Assembly (NCBI GenBank): GCA_025738555.1
Contig: JAOVFP010000008.1
Coordinates: 3,286,001-3,350,000, forward strand
Length of the DNA stretch: 64,000 bases
Reading direction: 5' to 3'
Source of the DNA: Cyathus striatus
Lineage: Eukaryota > Basidiomycota > Agaricomycetes > Agaricales > Nidulariaceae
Shown here one piece after another: positions 46,579 to 58,469 of this stretch (within the stretch, counting starts at the first letter, position 1; each line of letters starts with the position of its first letter). Both the position numbers and the translations under genes were made by a program. The notes beneath the pieces were generated by a model. It worked only from the letters and a program-made list of their open reading frames with translations. It made no database searches and was not told where the DNA came from.

Positions 46579-48455
46579 TTATCGTGACAATAATTGGATA
46601 GTTTGATTTGGGAATGATTGATTTAAGTTAATGGATGCTCCGAGCCCAGAAGAAAACTGTATGTGAGTTCCTCCATAATCCATGTCTCGAAGAGTCGTTC
46701 GGATATTAAGTGACGCCAAAAGAGAGTTGGTGTACACTGTTCAGCCAGTTTTAGTCAGGTAGCTCATTACTACAAATTCTCGGAGACAGAACTTGCTTAC
46801 AGTTTCCCATTACGAGGTAATTAGCCAAGCCCACCGGCGACAACCCGACCTCCATTTTTAACTACATCAAGCCGTCATTAACTCATCAACAACAGTTTTG
46901 AATCCGACAAGTACATACTATTATATAAGTTGCTATCTCGAGCGACCTATATTACACCATAATGCTTGACGAGCTGCTGATACACAAAAAAGAATGGGAC
47001 ATACGATAGGAACAGTCCCGTACTAAAAATAAAGATAACCAACACCATTATTAATGAATCCGTCCTGAAATGAATATTTTCAGTCTCGGTTGCTTGCATT
47101 GAAAGAGTATAGAATCTATGACCTTTTTACTCCAGATCTACTGCGAGCAAGGATGATGCACAATGTTGTAGCGATGAACAGATCAGATGCAATCGACATC
47201 AGGGTACCTATAGAGAAGAGGGGCTGCGAAGTTGCTTAAATTTTATTTATTGATCTATCTTTAATATGGCACGCACCTCATTGTCTGGTATCCCCAAGGA
47301 AAGACCTATATCTATGACTCTGATAATGTCATTAGTGCCCATTTAAATTACCGAACTAGGGGACACGACTGACTGATGAAAATAAACTTTGCAAGAACTG
47401 CGTTAGAAATTCAGGTAAAGAGTATCAAAACATCCGCACATAGTACCAGCCCTTTTATATTTTAAAATGCATTAATTTATGTTCATAGTAAAATATCATG
47501 ATGTTTACCACAACTGACAGCAGCTAAGGACACCTTCTCTGTAGAGTCAGTTATAAGATAGGATTTAAAAAAATGTTTGCGTACTGTAGCTGTTACAATA
47601 ACAATACGTAAAATTTGTCGTTTCTCGCTAATTACTGGAACAGAAGACAGGCATGATAAAGCGACGCATAGATTTCACTATAATATAAACACCCATATGC
47701 ATAAATACGTCTTGCATATACCCTTTATTGACGTACTTGTTTTAAGGAAGTATAATATTTAAAAATAACGTCGGAACATACAATTGCACAGTGAAAGTTA
47801 TCACAGGCTAAAGCAAATAAACTCTGATTAGGCTTTAGATTAACTCATAATGAAGTGACTTACAGGAATATATAATTGCCCCTGAAGCAGTGATGGTTAG
47901 TGTTAGACTGCTTTGTGAAAGCTCCGACGCTACTGCCTCCCACCTTATACGACCTAACATGAAAAATATCATTAAATATCATGAATATACGAGACGACAA
48001 AATAATATTACCATGTCATGACAAGAAATGCTATCGGATTTCCATAATTCTTCACAAAATAATAATATGTTAAATCGGCGATGCAGACGAAATGGATAGT
48101 TCCAAGTAACCTTAACCTCTATTAGCAACTCCTATTTTAAACAAGCGGTATCCTTACCACACGATAGATACCTGTTTGAAATGAAAATTCCAATCAGAAC
48201 CTCTGAGCGTTAAACACTACCAAGTACTCGAAAACACTGATACAATGAGTACTTACAGCCACTTTAATCCATGTCAGGTCATTCCGTGAAGTTCTAAAAT
48301 ACACGAATGTTTGTATGCATGTGGCCCCGTACAACCTGCGGAATCTTGTTAGCTAAAAGAATAATGCTTCAATCCCAAATATGTCGAACCCACATTGCTG
48401 CCATTAAGGTTCCTATGGTAATGGATGCAAGTAATTGTTGTAGCTCCGATGACAT
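46579..48455 (-). CDS. DUF6534 membrane protein, minus-strand paralogue E
   Basis: The start is ATG at 48455-48453 (MSSELQQLLASITIGTLMAA). Exon 2 gives LYGATCIQTFVYFRTSRND and W-I-K-V-A. The exon ending in the GQLYIP-type motif has a GTAAGT donor (47863 downward). The last exon reads YTNSLLASLNIRTTLRDMD and continues to TAA at 46579. It is very similar to paralogue D along its length, including intron sequence and both flanks. It belongs to module 2. Confidence 0.8.
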
Positions 48456-48598
48456 ACTATTGGTTCAGATAGCTCTGGAGGGAACGCTAGTTTTAATATC
48501 TAATTGCTCAACGCTTACCCTCTTTATACCAGTACTTATAAAGATCGATGATGAAATGCGCAAAATAAGAATGGCATGCATCAGTTTTATTTTTGAAG

Positions 48599-48892
48599 TT
48601 ACTGATTGTCTCTATTCTTAATTGGCGTCGATACTTTCTCCGATATTTTATTTCCTAAGGCAGTGATGAGTAATGTGATCACACTTAGGTCTTCGTCAAA
48701 CTCGTTGACTGCTTGTTGGGCGGAGCTGTTCTCAGATTGAGTTAAAGGTGTCGGGAGAATAAAAGTTGGGATTTCATCTTGACATTCAGCGTACTTAGTT
48801 ATCAGAGTCTGTATATAAAAGATAGCAAGACTGCTCGTGATACAAAACTCCGACTCAGCCTCCCACCAGTTTCTATCTGCTTTGAATACCAT
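48599..48892 (-). CDS. Small unknown protein upstream of paralogue E
   Basis: A 97-codon open frame begins MVFKADRNWWEAESEFC and ends IKNRDNQ. It contains an acidic, hydrophobic-spaced segment (N-E-F-D-E-D-L-S-V-I-T-L-L-I-T-A-L-G). It may be the last exon of a longer gene, since an in-frame acceptor could lie before it. A stop-ridden copy lies at the equivalent place upstream of paralogue D. I do not recognise the family. Confidence 0.4.
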   Translation of the reverse strand: MVFKADRNWWEAESEFCITSSLAIFYIQTLITKYAECQDEIPTFILPTPLTQSENSSAQQAVNEFDEDLSVITLLITALGNKISEKVSTPIKNRDNQ

Positions 48893-48984
48893 GATATAAT
48901 GATGTGATCGAGGCGCTTAAGTCGCATTTACTACTTTGCTCATCACTGCGCAGTGTAGTCGAAATAGTACACGGCCATGACTTG

Positions 48985-49260
48985 ACTTTAAGAGATAAAG
49001 AATGAGCTTAGATTGGGCGTCCATCTATTTGAGAGCAGTGTACTAGTCAGCTATCAATTTGTTGACAATCGTCCAAATCGGGGTTTTCAACTACCAAGTA
49101 ATGAAAAAGTGACTTTGGGAGGTACGCTCACGCTTCTCGACCTAGTTCACTTGCTTTCCGAGGCTATTATCACAGCACATTATTTTCTTTCATCCTGCTC
49201 TTCTCCTATATTCAATATTACCTTGCATAAACACCGCCCAGCTTCAAATTAACTTCTGTT
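48985..49260 (+). repeat. Dispersed repeat, copy 2 (partner 30085-30360)
   Basis: Similar to 30085-30360 by eye. Here a frame of 79 codons (49013-49252) is open but has no motif. Confidence 0.4.
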
Positions 49261-49950
49261 TCAGCCACTGATTGATATACCTTGAAACTGTATCTTTCTA
49301 GCACACTTTCATGTAGATTGATGAGATAGAATAGAAATGAATGGGAATGAGATTTCTAAACTGATTCCAATGAATTCAGAGGGCGTTAAATTATATATAT
49401 ATAGCCCGATTTTATGCTTTGGATGTACTGCATAATGTCGCAGCGTTATCTACTTTCCAAAGTGTGAGATTCTGCATCTTAGATTTAGCTTATTTTGGCT
49501 ATAGCGGTCAACTAACTCTTGAATTTCTCTATGTACAGGAGAGCAATGGTCTAAATAATTATATATTATATGGATACTATAGTAATATACCCAACTGTAT
49601 CAATAAATTGTACAAGTAGTCAATGTGGAAGCTGGAGGATGAGCGCTGAGCCGTGACCAGATTCTGGGTGCGGCTAGCTTCCTGATAGCCGACAGTACCG
49701 AACCTTTCCTGATTGTTTCCCATGCACCTGAATACTTCGGCCGTAAGGAGTGCAAACACCGCACACGAAGATAGAGGTACATTGACTCTTATTTGTCGTG
49801 GAAATGTCAGAGATACCAGTAAAAAGAATGGTAAATGAAGTGGGAGGGTTTTTAGGTTCGAGAGTGTGTACGGGGGTAATAGAAACAAAATTAACGAGAG
49901 CAAGAAAGGTAAATACCGTGGAAATCCGCTTTTCCTTTGAGTTGTGTCTG
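49261..49950. other. Spacer before SDR copy 3
   Basis: AT-rich, including a short TA run (49394-49402). No supported frame. The conserved SDR 5' region begins at about 49955. Confidence 0.45.
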
Positions 49951-50121
49951 AAGCTGCCCGGCAAGTTCGGGATACAGCTTAGCCGAACAGCACCCACGAA
50001 GTTTGCAGTGTTGCACAAACCACGATGATCACAACAATCGTGACCTCCTCTTCCCCAGACCAACCTTGTATCCTTCCTCACCTCGATATATCCCATTGTA
50101 CCATCCTCTGAACCATTCAAA

Positions 50122-51230
50122 ATGGCTTTGTTTCCATATCGTCTGTCACCAGCGACAGTGCTCGCCATAGTGCCCGTTTTCTTCCTCCTTCGTCGACTCC
50201 TGAAATCGAACACGCCAATTCGACCATCCAGAGTTGCGAAGGAAACCGAGCGTGTCGTCATTCTTGGTGCTTCAAGCGGTATAGGACGTTCCATAGCCCA
50301 CCTGTACGCAGAAAGAGGCGCGCATGTCTTCGTCGTGGGAAGGAGGGAGTCTCAAGTCAGCGAGGTAGTCGACGAGTGCAAGCAACACTCAGGGTTGTCC
50401 GGAGATACAAAGGGGAACAAGATTTTAGGGATTGCTGGGGACTTTGCGGACATTGATGACATGATCAAGTTACGAACGATGGTTGAGACAGGTGACCCCC
50501 GTCGTCTCAAGAGGTCGGGTTGTTGTAACTAACCATCACTTCAATCTCTTCAGAATGGAAAGGATTAGATACGCTCATTGTCTCAGCTGGCGTATCATCT
50601 CTACGACCTCTTATGGCTGTTGCCGGCGTGGATGATGATGGGCACAACGGTGTCGTCACACCTCAAGCCACGCAAGAAGGGTTGCAAACCACAGTCAACG
50701 TCACAGAAGCAGCGCTACGAGGCAACTTTATTGGACCCCTTGTTTCCGCCGTATCATTCGTACGAATCAATTCCTTCTCTTGATACTATCTAGTTAACCA
50801 TTCTTCCTCACAGATACCACTTCTAACCTTATCCTCACGAGCCCCCTCAATAATGCTCATCTCCTCCGTCGCCTCCCTAATCCCTGCTCCCACCCGCTCC
50901 CTCTATTGTTCGACGAAATCCGCCTCTCTCGTCCTCTTCCAATCGCTCTCAATCGAACACCCCAAAATCGCATTCACCCACATCCTCCCCGCCACGGTGG
51001 CGAGCAACTTCCGCGCCTCAGCAGTCGACGGGGGCAGCCCGCGCGAGCTGGATCCTAATACGCATGGGATGAAGCCGGAGGAGGTTGCGAGGAGAACTGT
51101 GGATGCGATTGATAAGGGCGCTAAGGCGGTGTTTATGCCTACTCTATTTAGGTTCGCACATTTCGTCTATTGGATTTGGCCGGCCTTTATTGAGAGGAAG
51201 GCGAGGGAGAAGTACAATTTTAGTTCATAA
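50122..51230 (+). CDS. Short-chain dehydrogenase/reductase, membrane-anchored, intact (copy 3)
   Basis: Exons 50122-50491, 50554-50759 and 50814-51230 give 993 bases, a 330-residue protein. An N-terminal hydrophobic helix (residues about 11-24, TVLAIVPVFFLL) suggests a membrane anchor. The Rossmann cofactor loop is GASSGIG (about residues 50-56), followed by the strand F-V-V-G-R-R-E-S. The catalytic serine lies in ISSVASLIP and the Tyr-Lys pair in Y-C-S-T-K. The C-terminus KPEEVARRTVDAIDKG is typical of membrane SDRs such as 11-beta-hydroxysteroid dehydrogenase-like and 3-ketosphinganine reductase-like enzymes. It probably reduces or oxidises a lipid-type carbonyl or hydroxyl with NADP(H); the substrate is unknown. 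It is the only intact one of at least five SDR copies here. Confidence 0.85.
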
Positions 51231-51479
51231 ATGGTGTTGTGGACCTACATCTGAAATATATTCCATTCTGTACCAGCAGTATGCCATGCAACACTTCAGA
51301 CATATTGGATATTTGCAACTTAGATTGTGTACATCAAATGACGAAGCTCTGTCTCACGACTATATCTCATTGGACGCCCGCCCTGTGTCCGACTGCTGAC
51401 TATTAGTATTTGTGCTGTAACATTTTTCCAGGTATCATTGTCGATAGCTCGCAGCTGGAGTTCCAGCAAAAGAATAGCA

Positions 51480-51585
51480 TATCGAACCAAGTCATTACCA
51501 ACGATCCTACAATTTGTTACTTGAGCCTCTCATCCTCTCGATTATTCAGAAGGGTCTGAGGTTACACTACACGCTTCGAGTAGTG
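51480..51585 (+). pseudogene. BTB remnant, module 3
   Basis: About 100 bp resembling the start of the BTB gene (phrases like ATCGAACCAAGTCATTACC and GCCTCTCATCCTCTCGATTA). It sits between SDR copy 3 and paralogue F, at the position of larger BTB remnants in modules 1 and 2. Confidence 0.6.
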
Positions 51586-51600
51586 CGGACATTCATTGTT

Positions 51601-51741
51601 AAGTATAATAATAGTCCATTAGACGACATGCTTATTAAACCGGTCACATTGGTAATGGAAAGTGGGCTATGCATTGACCGGGTGAGTTAAATATTCCGAA
51701 ATTTTTCATCTCGCCTAATCTCGAATCTTCTCCGGATAGCT
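51601..51741 (+). pseudogene. Fragment of a plus-strand DUF6534 gene (exon 9 and intron)
   Basis: The sequence matches exon 9 and the following intron of the plus-strand gene at 10740-10870. It shares CACATTGGTAATGGAAA, the donor GTGAGNTAAATATTCC and the pyrimidine-rich intron. It ends just before the stop codon of paralogue F. It shows that a plus-strand-type DUF6534 gene once lay in this module. Confidence 0.7.
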
Positions 51742-53612
51742 TTATTCCGGCGGGCGGGATTCTGATCTATCACTAGCAGTGCTTAACCAATGGCCTGACG
51801 TTCCTGGCCTTGGCAATGTTCTCGTCAGTTCGTTTATGCTAAATGATGCCCCTGACAAAAACTCCACGTCCGTATCTCGAAAGGTAGTTCTGATGTTTAA
51901 TGACGCCAAAAGAGAATTGGTATACACTACCAGTTCAAGCTGGTCAGGTATGCGAAGTGGACAGAATTGTAACTTTCTTACCGTTTCCTACCACCAGCCA
52001 ATGAGATAATCCTATATATAGTTCGCTCCTTATCTTTGTCTGTACAATATCATTAGTTTTTCCGACAATAAAATGCTTAAATGTACCTACTACAATAAAC
52101 GTCGTTAACTCAACGGCCCTAACAATAGTAAGTTATGTAAGTATCCTATCAATCGCGCCTTAAATGTAAGATACCATACGTTATGAGCACTCCTGTATTC
52201 ATTGTGAATATAATCCACACCATTAAGAATGAATCGGTCCTAATATGAACACATTCAACTACAGCCTGAGCATGTCAGAGCGTGATATTGGAAATGCGGA
52301 CCGTTTGTCCCCATTTCGACTACGAGCTAAGATAATGCACAAAGCACCAGTAATGAATACATTGCTTGCAAGTGAAATCGAGGCGCATATAGAGAACAGT
52401 GGCTAGCGCAAGTCAATTTATTTATTTTCACCTACTTTGAATTTTGGTATATATAGCTCACCTCCTTTGCTACACTGGTGAAAATAGCTACATCCGTGCT
52501 TCTAACAAGCAATGCCATCTTCAGTAGTACCCTAACATATGTCCGAATCCTGAAGACTCTACTCACTCCACATAGACGTAAGCTGTTCCATGACTAACAT
52601 TAGCCGAATATACTAGCAACGAAGTAACAGTGTATTCATACCAAGCCGTAGCACTTTGATTTTAAAACGGTATCAATATTTTATGGATATTTACTTACAA
52701 GCGGTGCTTACCTGCACTAGCGAAGGACAAAAACAACTACCATGTGATATCAACGTACCATTTAGATATGAGGACTATATGGGCGCTAACTTACCATGGT
52801 CATTGCTAAGAGGACACGAAGCCTTTGGCTTAGCCCGCCAGTTACTGCCAGTGGAGAACTGTTACGACAGAACCATAGCTTGATTTTTTTTAAACCTACA
52901 AATATAAATACGTCTCGTGTAGACCCTTCACGGATCAACGCGGCAAATCAATGACGGTAGTGCTTAAAGACCTCAAAACATACGTTTGTACAATCAAGTT
53001 GACGATGGACTTAACGTCGTGTAGGTTAATATAGGGTTGATGCTAATTCAGAATATAGGTGACTTGCAGGAATGTATAATTGACCCTAAAAGAAATTAGA
53101 GTGTTGGAAGTACGGTGGTTCATAAAAGTTGCACCTTAAACGACCTATAACAAAGTTTTAAAAGCTGGAGTTAAGATAGGAGTGGAATATTACCATGTCA
53201 TGACAAGAAATGCTTCCATATTCCCAAAATTCTTCACAAGGTAATAGTATATCAAATCAGTTATGCAGACAAAGTGGATAGTTCCAAGCAGCCTTAATGG
53301 TCTGTTAGTAGTCTTAACACGTAGTAGTAGTCAATCTTACCACAACGTCGATACCTGGAGTTATGATATTATATAACTGTAGGGCATGCGTAATCTCTTT
53401 CGGATGCGTAGACTCACAGCAATCTTAGTCCACGTTCTGTCACTATTTGAAGTTCTAAAATATACGAAAGTTTGTACGCAAGTGGCTCCGTACAACCTGC
53501 TCAGAAGGTAGGTTAACCTGAGGAGTGTCCCCGAGTTAATTCGAGTAATTGAAGATTCGTACATAGAAGCCATTATAGTTCCAATTGTAGTAGATGCAAG
53601 TGCGGAGGACAT
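51742..53612 (-). CDS. DUF6534 membrane protein, minus-strand paralogue F
   Basis: The start is ATG at 53612-53610 (MSSALASTTIGTIMAS), slightly shorter than in other paralogues. The exons are LYGATCVQTFVYFRTSNSD, V-S-T-L and W-LLGTIHFVCITDLIYYYL with VKNFGN. The exon before the variable intron has a GC donor, GCAAGT (53067 downward), as in A and B. The last exon reads YTNSLLASLNIRTTFRD with a Ser/Arg/Pro tail to TAA at 51742. Exons checked are in frame. It belongs to module 3. Confidence 0.78.
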
Positions 53613-54557
53613 GTTGATTTAAGCTGGAGGTAACAAATTTTTAGGAGATGGGCACGGAATGCTGCAAGATTTCTCCTTTTAAACCAAGTATTAGTGGCCG
53701 TCAATAATGATTCCCAAACTAAAGCTCTGTCAATGCTGTGGACTCATATATAGTGCATCAATCCATGTACCACTTTATAGACTTCTCAATTGTTTGAGTA
53801 CAGCTTCCTTGATATGCCCTCTATTACAGTCTTCAAAGCATCACTGCCGCTAGCTATATTCATCCAATCCTTTGATTATCAGACAACGACAAGTTACTAT
53901 ATGGTATGGATCTAATAATGGGTCCTGGGTAGTGACCAGACAGACGGTGACCCTACTTATTATAGTACTATTATATATCAGTACGGCGATAAAAGGATAT
54001 TCCGCTTCGTAGAGTTGCTGTGACAGTGCGCCATGTACCTGATATGCTCTTTACTGCGATCCATTCTAACTGATGCATTACTTTGAATTCGTATGACTGC
54101 GGTCCAAATGATATCTTTGAATATCTTATTATTTATTCGTATGCTGTGTATGCATGACACATAAGAATGAAATGCGAATCTGTCTTAAGTAGCACTAAGT
54201 AGTAACTACTTGAGAGTGTGTATTTGCAGTGTAATAACGAATACTTTGACTGATTAAACATTCCAACATCAGGAAAAAATCACACTCCGAATTCACAGTC
54301 AACGGGAGACAAAATTCGTCCGATTCACGATAATGGGAATCGGAGGTGCATTTTGCAGGTGCATTGGTAGGTTACCAGGAGCAGAAAGCTGACTCGCTTA
54401 GCTTGATGGGGCATGTCTGATATATCGGGTCTTTTAGATACAGTACGGACCTGATTTATGTACAGTGTAAATTACAGGTAGAGAGCTGGTACATCACATA
54501 AGTTACTGTAATTACAGTGTCTGCCCGTAGAGTATCCAACGCCAAGCAGCTAAACGC
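53613..54557. other. Spacer between modules 3 and 4
   Basis: AT-rich sequence with short frames only (53978..54160 and 54456..54647, minus). No motif recognised. Confidence 0.45.
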
Positions 54558-54664
54558 CCGTCGGCAACTTCGGGATACAAACCGCGCCTGGGCCTGAAGT
54601 TTGAACCAACTTACGTAGTATGCACAAATCACGATGATCACAAACAATCGCGTCCTCGTCTCCT

Positions 54665-55742
54665 CCCGTGCTTACATATTATTGTCTTCCTCCTTCGCCG
54701 ACTCCTGAAATTGAACACGTCAATTCGACCATCTAAAGTCGCGAGGGAAACTGGGCACGTCATCATTCTTGGTGCTTCAAGCGGTATAGGGCGTTCCATA
54801 TCCCACGCAGAGAGAGGCATGCATGTCTTCGTATTGAGAAGGAGGGAGTCTCAAGTCAGCGAGGTAGTAGACGAGTGCAAGCAACGCACAGGGTTGAAAC
54901 GTTGACCGAAGATATAAAGGGGAACAAGATTCTAGAAATTGCTGGAGACTTTGTGGAGGTTGATGGTATGATCAAGTTGCGAACGATGTTGAGACAGGTG
55001 AGCTCCATCGTCTCCAAAGGTTGGGTTGTTGTAGCTAACTACCACTTCAGCGTCTTTAGAGTAGAAAGGATTAGATACTCTCATACTCTCATTGTCGCAG
55101 CTGGAGTATCCGCTCTTCACCCGCTTATGGCTGTTGCAAGCGTGGTTGATGATGGACATAGTGGTGTCGTCACACCTCAAGCTCAAGCTACGCAAGAAGG
55201 GTTGCAAACCGCAGTCAACGTTGCTGCAGCGCTACGAGGGAACTTCATTGGCCCCCATGTTTCCGCCATATCATTCGTACGAATCAATTTCTTCCCTCCT
55301 TACTATCCAGTTAACCGTTTCGTCCTCACAGATACCACTACTAACCTTATCTTTTCGCTCCCCCTCAATAACCCTCAATTCCTCCGTCACCTCTATAATC
55401 CCCGCCCCACCCGCTTCCTCTACGGCTCCACCAAATCCGCCCGTCCTCTTCCAATCACTCTTCATTGAACACCCCAAAATCGCATTCACACACATCCTCC
55501 CCGCCACGGTGGCAAGCAACTTCCGCGCCTCAGCAGTCGACGGGAGTAGCCCTCGTGAGCTGGACCCTAATACACATGGGATGAAGCCGGAGGAGCTTGC
55601 AAAGAGAACAGTGGATGCAATCGATAGAGGCGCCAAGGTGGTGTTTATGCCTGCGTTATATGGGTTTGCGCACCCGGTCTATTGGATTTGGCCGGTCTTT
55701 ATTGAGAGGAAGGCGAGGGATAAGTACAGATTTAGTTCATGA
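54665..55742 (+). pseudogene. SDR oxidoreductase copy 4, broken
   Basis: The start codon and first residues are missing: homology begins at I-V-F-L-L-R-R-L-L-K (about 54675). The cofactor loop GASSGIG is intact (about 54770), but residues are lost just after it, and G-R-R reads R-R-R. Exon 1 has further small indels (about 54890-54905). Exon 2 is largely readable. In exon 3 the Tyr-Lys segment Y-G-S-T-K is present but followed by a frame change. The last 80 residues (HPKIAFTHILPATVASNFRA to F-S-S, ending 55742) are in one frame and highly similar to copy 3. Confidence 0.82.
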
Positions 55743-55968
55743 ATGGTGTTTTTCAACCTAGATCCGAAATATAATTGGGAGTTTGTGAGTTATTCACTAG
55801 GTAACCTATTGATTGTGGTGCTACATTGAACCCGCTTATGAATGGTGCCGCACGCATTCAATAAACTGCGGGATCCTCAAGTGTACACACATCCTCACAG
55901 CTTGAATTATAACATCTATCCCTGTGCCACTGTGATAACTCGTAGCTGGAGATCCAATGCAGAACGAA

Positions 55969-58469
55969 ATGTCGAACCAAGCCATCTTATCCTGTCTTTG
56001 TCACTATTAGAGCCTCTCATCCTTTCGATGGTTCTGAAGAATCTGATGTTATTTTATGCACGTCGGATAACATGGACTTCTACAGTCACCGAGCCATACT
56101 TTCAGTTGCCCCACCCTTTTCCAAGGGCATGTTCTCCCTGCCCCGGCCTCCTCAGATGACGTTTCGGTTCCCATCATCGATGTTCCCGAGCACAGCAAAG
56201 TCCTCGACACTCTTTTGCGCTATTGTTACCCAGTCATGGACCCTATTATATCGGATCTAACACTTCTTGTTGATGTGTTAGAGGCAGCTATGAAATACGA
56301 AATGACGTTGGTAATTACGACTTTGTATCATCAGCTTCCTGCGTTCGTTCAAGACCAGCCTCTAAAACTATTTGCACTAGCGTGCCGTCTACACTTGGAA
56401 GATATTGCATTGTTTGCTGCCCAAAGGTGGCGGCAGATTGCTACGAGAGTGTAGGGAAAAATAACTACGTTGGTTGGAAACAAATCATCGCTGGAGGTAG
56501 CTATATCCAGGAAATGGATGGCATATCAGCCGGTGCTTACTACCGCTTGATAAGATTCGTCAACACCGGCAAATTGACATCCTTCGTCTATCCTCACGCC
56601 GAGGAATCATCTGGTTCTCAGATATATGACCTCAATATGCTGGAGTCATTCAAGTTTCCAGATTCCGACTTAACTGTCGTATCGTCTGATGGAATGGAAT
56701 TCCACATACATGAAATTATCCTTCGTCTTGCATCGCCTGTTATTTTGAAGGATGAAACATTTGTTGAAGATGATGGGAAACAGGTTTTATTACTTCCCCT
56801 CCGTTCTACTTCAGGGCTGTTATCCCTCTGACAATCGGCATGCCGGTCGATATCCAAGAAATACCTTCTGGTCCTCGCGCTGCCATCAAGTATCAGAAGA
56901 CGAAAGTTATAAATAACATGATAAACATCCTGAAATTGAATGCTCAGTCACAACCTCTCGGCGTATATTTTACATTCATTATAAATGATTTTATGAAAGA
57001 AGGGGCTGAAGTAGCAAAAAACTTACTCGTCCTTTTGCTGCTGACAGTCAAGCCTCTTTACAGGCAGCCACAGGACGCTACTCCCACTCTGGCCAATACA
57101 TCACAGATGAATTCATTCGCTCACTCTCCCTGAAGTCACTGAAGGATGTACGCGTCACCCTCCGCTGGGTCCCAGGACATCACAATGTTGCGGGAAACGA
57201 GGCGGCGGATGTGGAAGCAAAGGCAGCTACTACGAATGGTTCCGACCCTCGCACAGCCCTCTTTCGTTTCCTCCAACGCCGACTTCCAGCCACCAAGTCC
57301 GCTCTTCGTGCAAACCACCGACGACGCCTCCGTGAAGCTGCCCAGACCGTCTGGAAAGCCTCCCCAAGTCATGCACATATTAGTCGCAACATCCCCTCCA
57401 AGCCTGCTAAATATCTTTCTTCCTCCTTCTCGTCCTTCCACGCAAACTTACGAGCCTTCTTACACAGTTAGTAATCGGCCACATCGCTCTGAATAAACAC
57501 CTCCATCGCATTGGGAAGTCTGCCTCCCCACTATGCCGGAAGTGCCGGCTACAAGTACCGGAGACAGTAGATCATTACCTTCTCTACTGCCCAGCCTACA
57601 ATGCTCCTCGCGGCCAGAAACTATCCCTCAACAGAATCCTCTCTGCTGCAGACCACATCTCTGCACTTGTCGCATCTGTCAACTCCTCTGGCCGCCTTCG
57701 TCAAGTTTTCGGCGTCATCCCCACATGGAACCCCCCCCAAGATTGAGTAGTCGAAGAAGTCGGAACTAGGACGCAGTACCCCTCTACACCTGCAATCGCT
57801 TACGCCATCGACCCAGGCCTCGCCTGCTAACCACTAGGGCTCACACCTGCACTACACAGTGCGGGGTCCCTTTTACCCCTAAACCTCCTGGTGCTTCCCC
57901 TGCGGGGGTAGTATTCCCGAGTCCACACACAACCCCCCGACACTGGCTTTTTCTCATTTCGTACAATACTTTACTCTACTTCTATGATACCTTACATATG
58001 TAGTAGCGGCCTGTAAGCCGCGCCGCACTGTCGTGACATATGGCCTGCCATAACCGACAATAAACCATGGATTCAAAAAAAAAAAAAAAAACTTACTCGT
58101 CACGGCGTCATTAGCTTCGCTTTATCATCCTGCGATAGAGAGAATTTTGCTAGATCTTACTCTCTCTTACTATAGAAACGTCATAGGTCTTTGCTTACCA
58201 TCTTGGACATATGTTCAAAGTATGAAAACGAAGTTCATCCGGGTTCGAAGGAGTCCCATTTGTGGCACATTGTGCGGCCAAGATCCTCTTATTCCATTGT
58301 TATTTCCGGTTGCTCCGAAGTTCAGCACCACTACGCTGACTTTGAGCATGCCCATGGAAATATTACAATGTCACGAAGAGCTCCACTGAGACAGAAGCTG
58401 GACAAAGAACTTCAAGCATCCCTGGGTGAAGATGCGAACGTCTATCAGCTCATCTCCATAGTGTGGTAG
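55969..58469 (+). pseudogene. BTB gene copy 1, frameshifted and split by a LINE
   Basis: Similar throughout to the intact gene at 59067. The start MSNQAILSC (55969) is followed by a frame change before the first BTB core (H-P-F-D-G-S-E-E-S-D-V-I-L). Another one-base loss lies near 56150, in the S-L-P-x-P region. A stop ends the first half at 56452, and a deletion follows LLLP near 56800. A LINE inserted at 57032 separates G-A-E-V-A-K-N-L-L from the rest. The C-terminal part resumes at 58091 and ends at 58469 with the tail Q-K-L-D-K-E-L-Q-A-S-L. Confidence 0.85.
57032..58090 (+). mobile_element. 5'-truncated LINE with poly(A), 1,059 bp
   Basis: Perfect 11-bp target duplications ACTTACTCGTC (57021-57031 and 58091-58101) and a 16-A tail (58075-58090) identify target-primed insertion. 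The 5' end is truncated inside ORF2. The frame starts A-D-S-Q-A-S-L-Q-A-A, the last part of an RNase H domain, with WVPGHHNVAGNEAAD. A stop at 57469 and a frame change precede the C-terminal zinc-finger region R-K-C-R-L-Q-V-P-E-T-V-D-H and Y-L-L-Y-C-P. The sequence is richer in G, C and CG than its surroundings, which suggests a recent insertion. Confidence 0.92.

Noticed and set aside
57032..58090. LINE fragment read as a host RNase H gene
   Set aside because: The 11-bp target duplications, poly(A) tail and C-terminal zinc-finger region typical of LINE ORF2 show it is a retrotransposon insertion.
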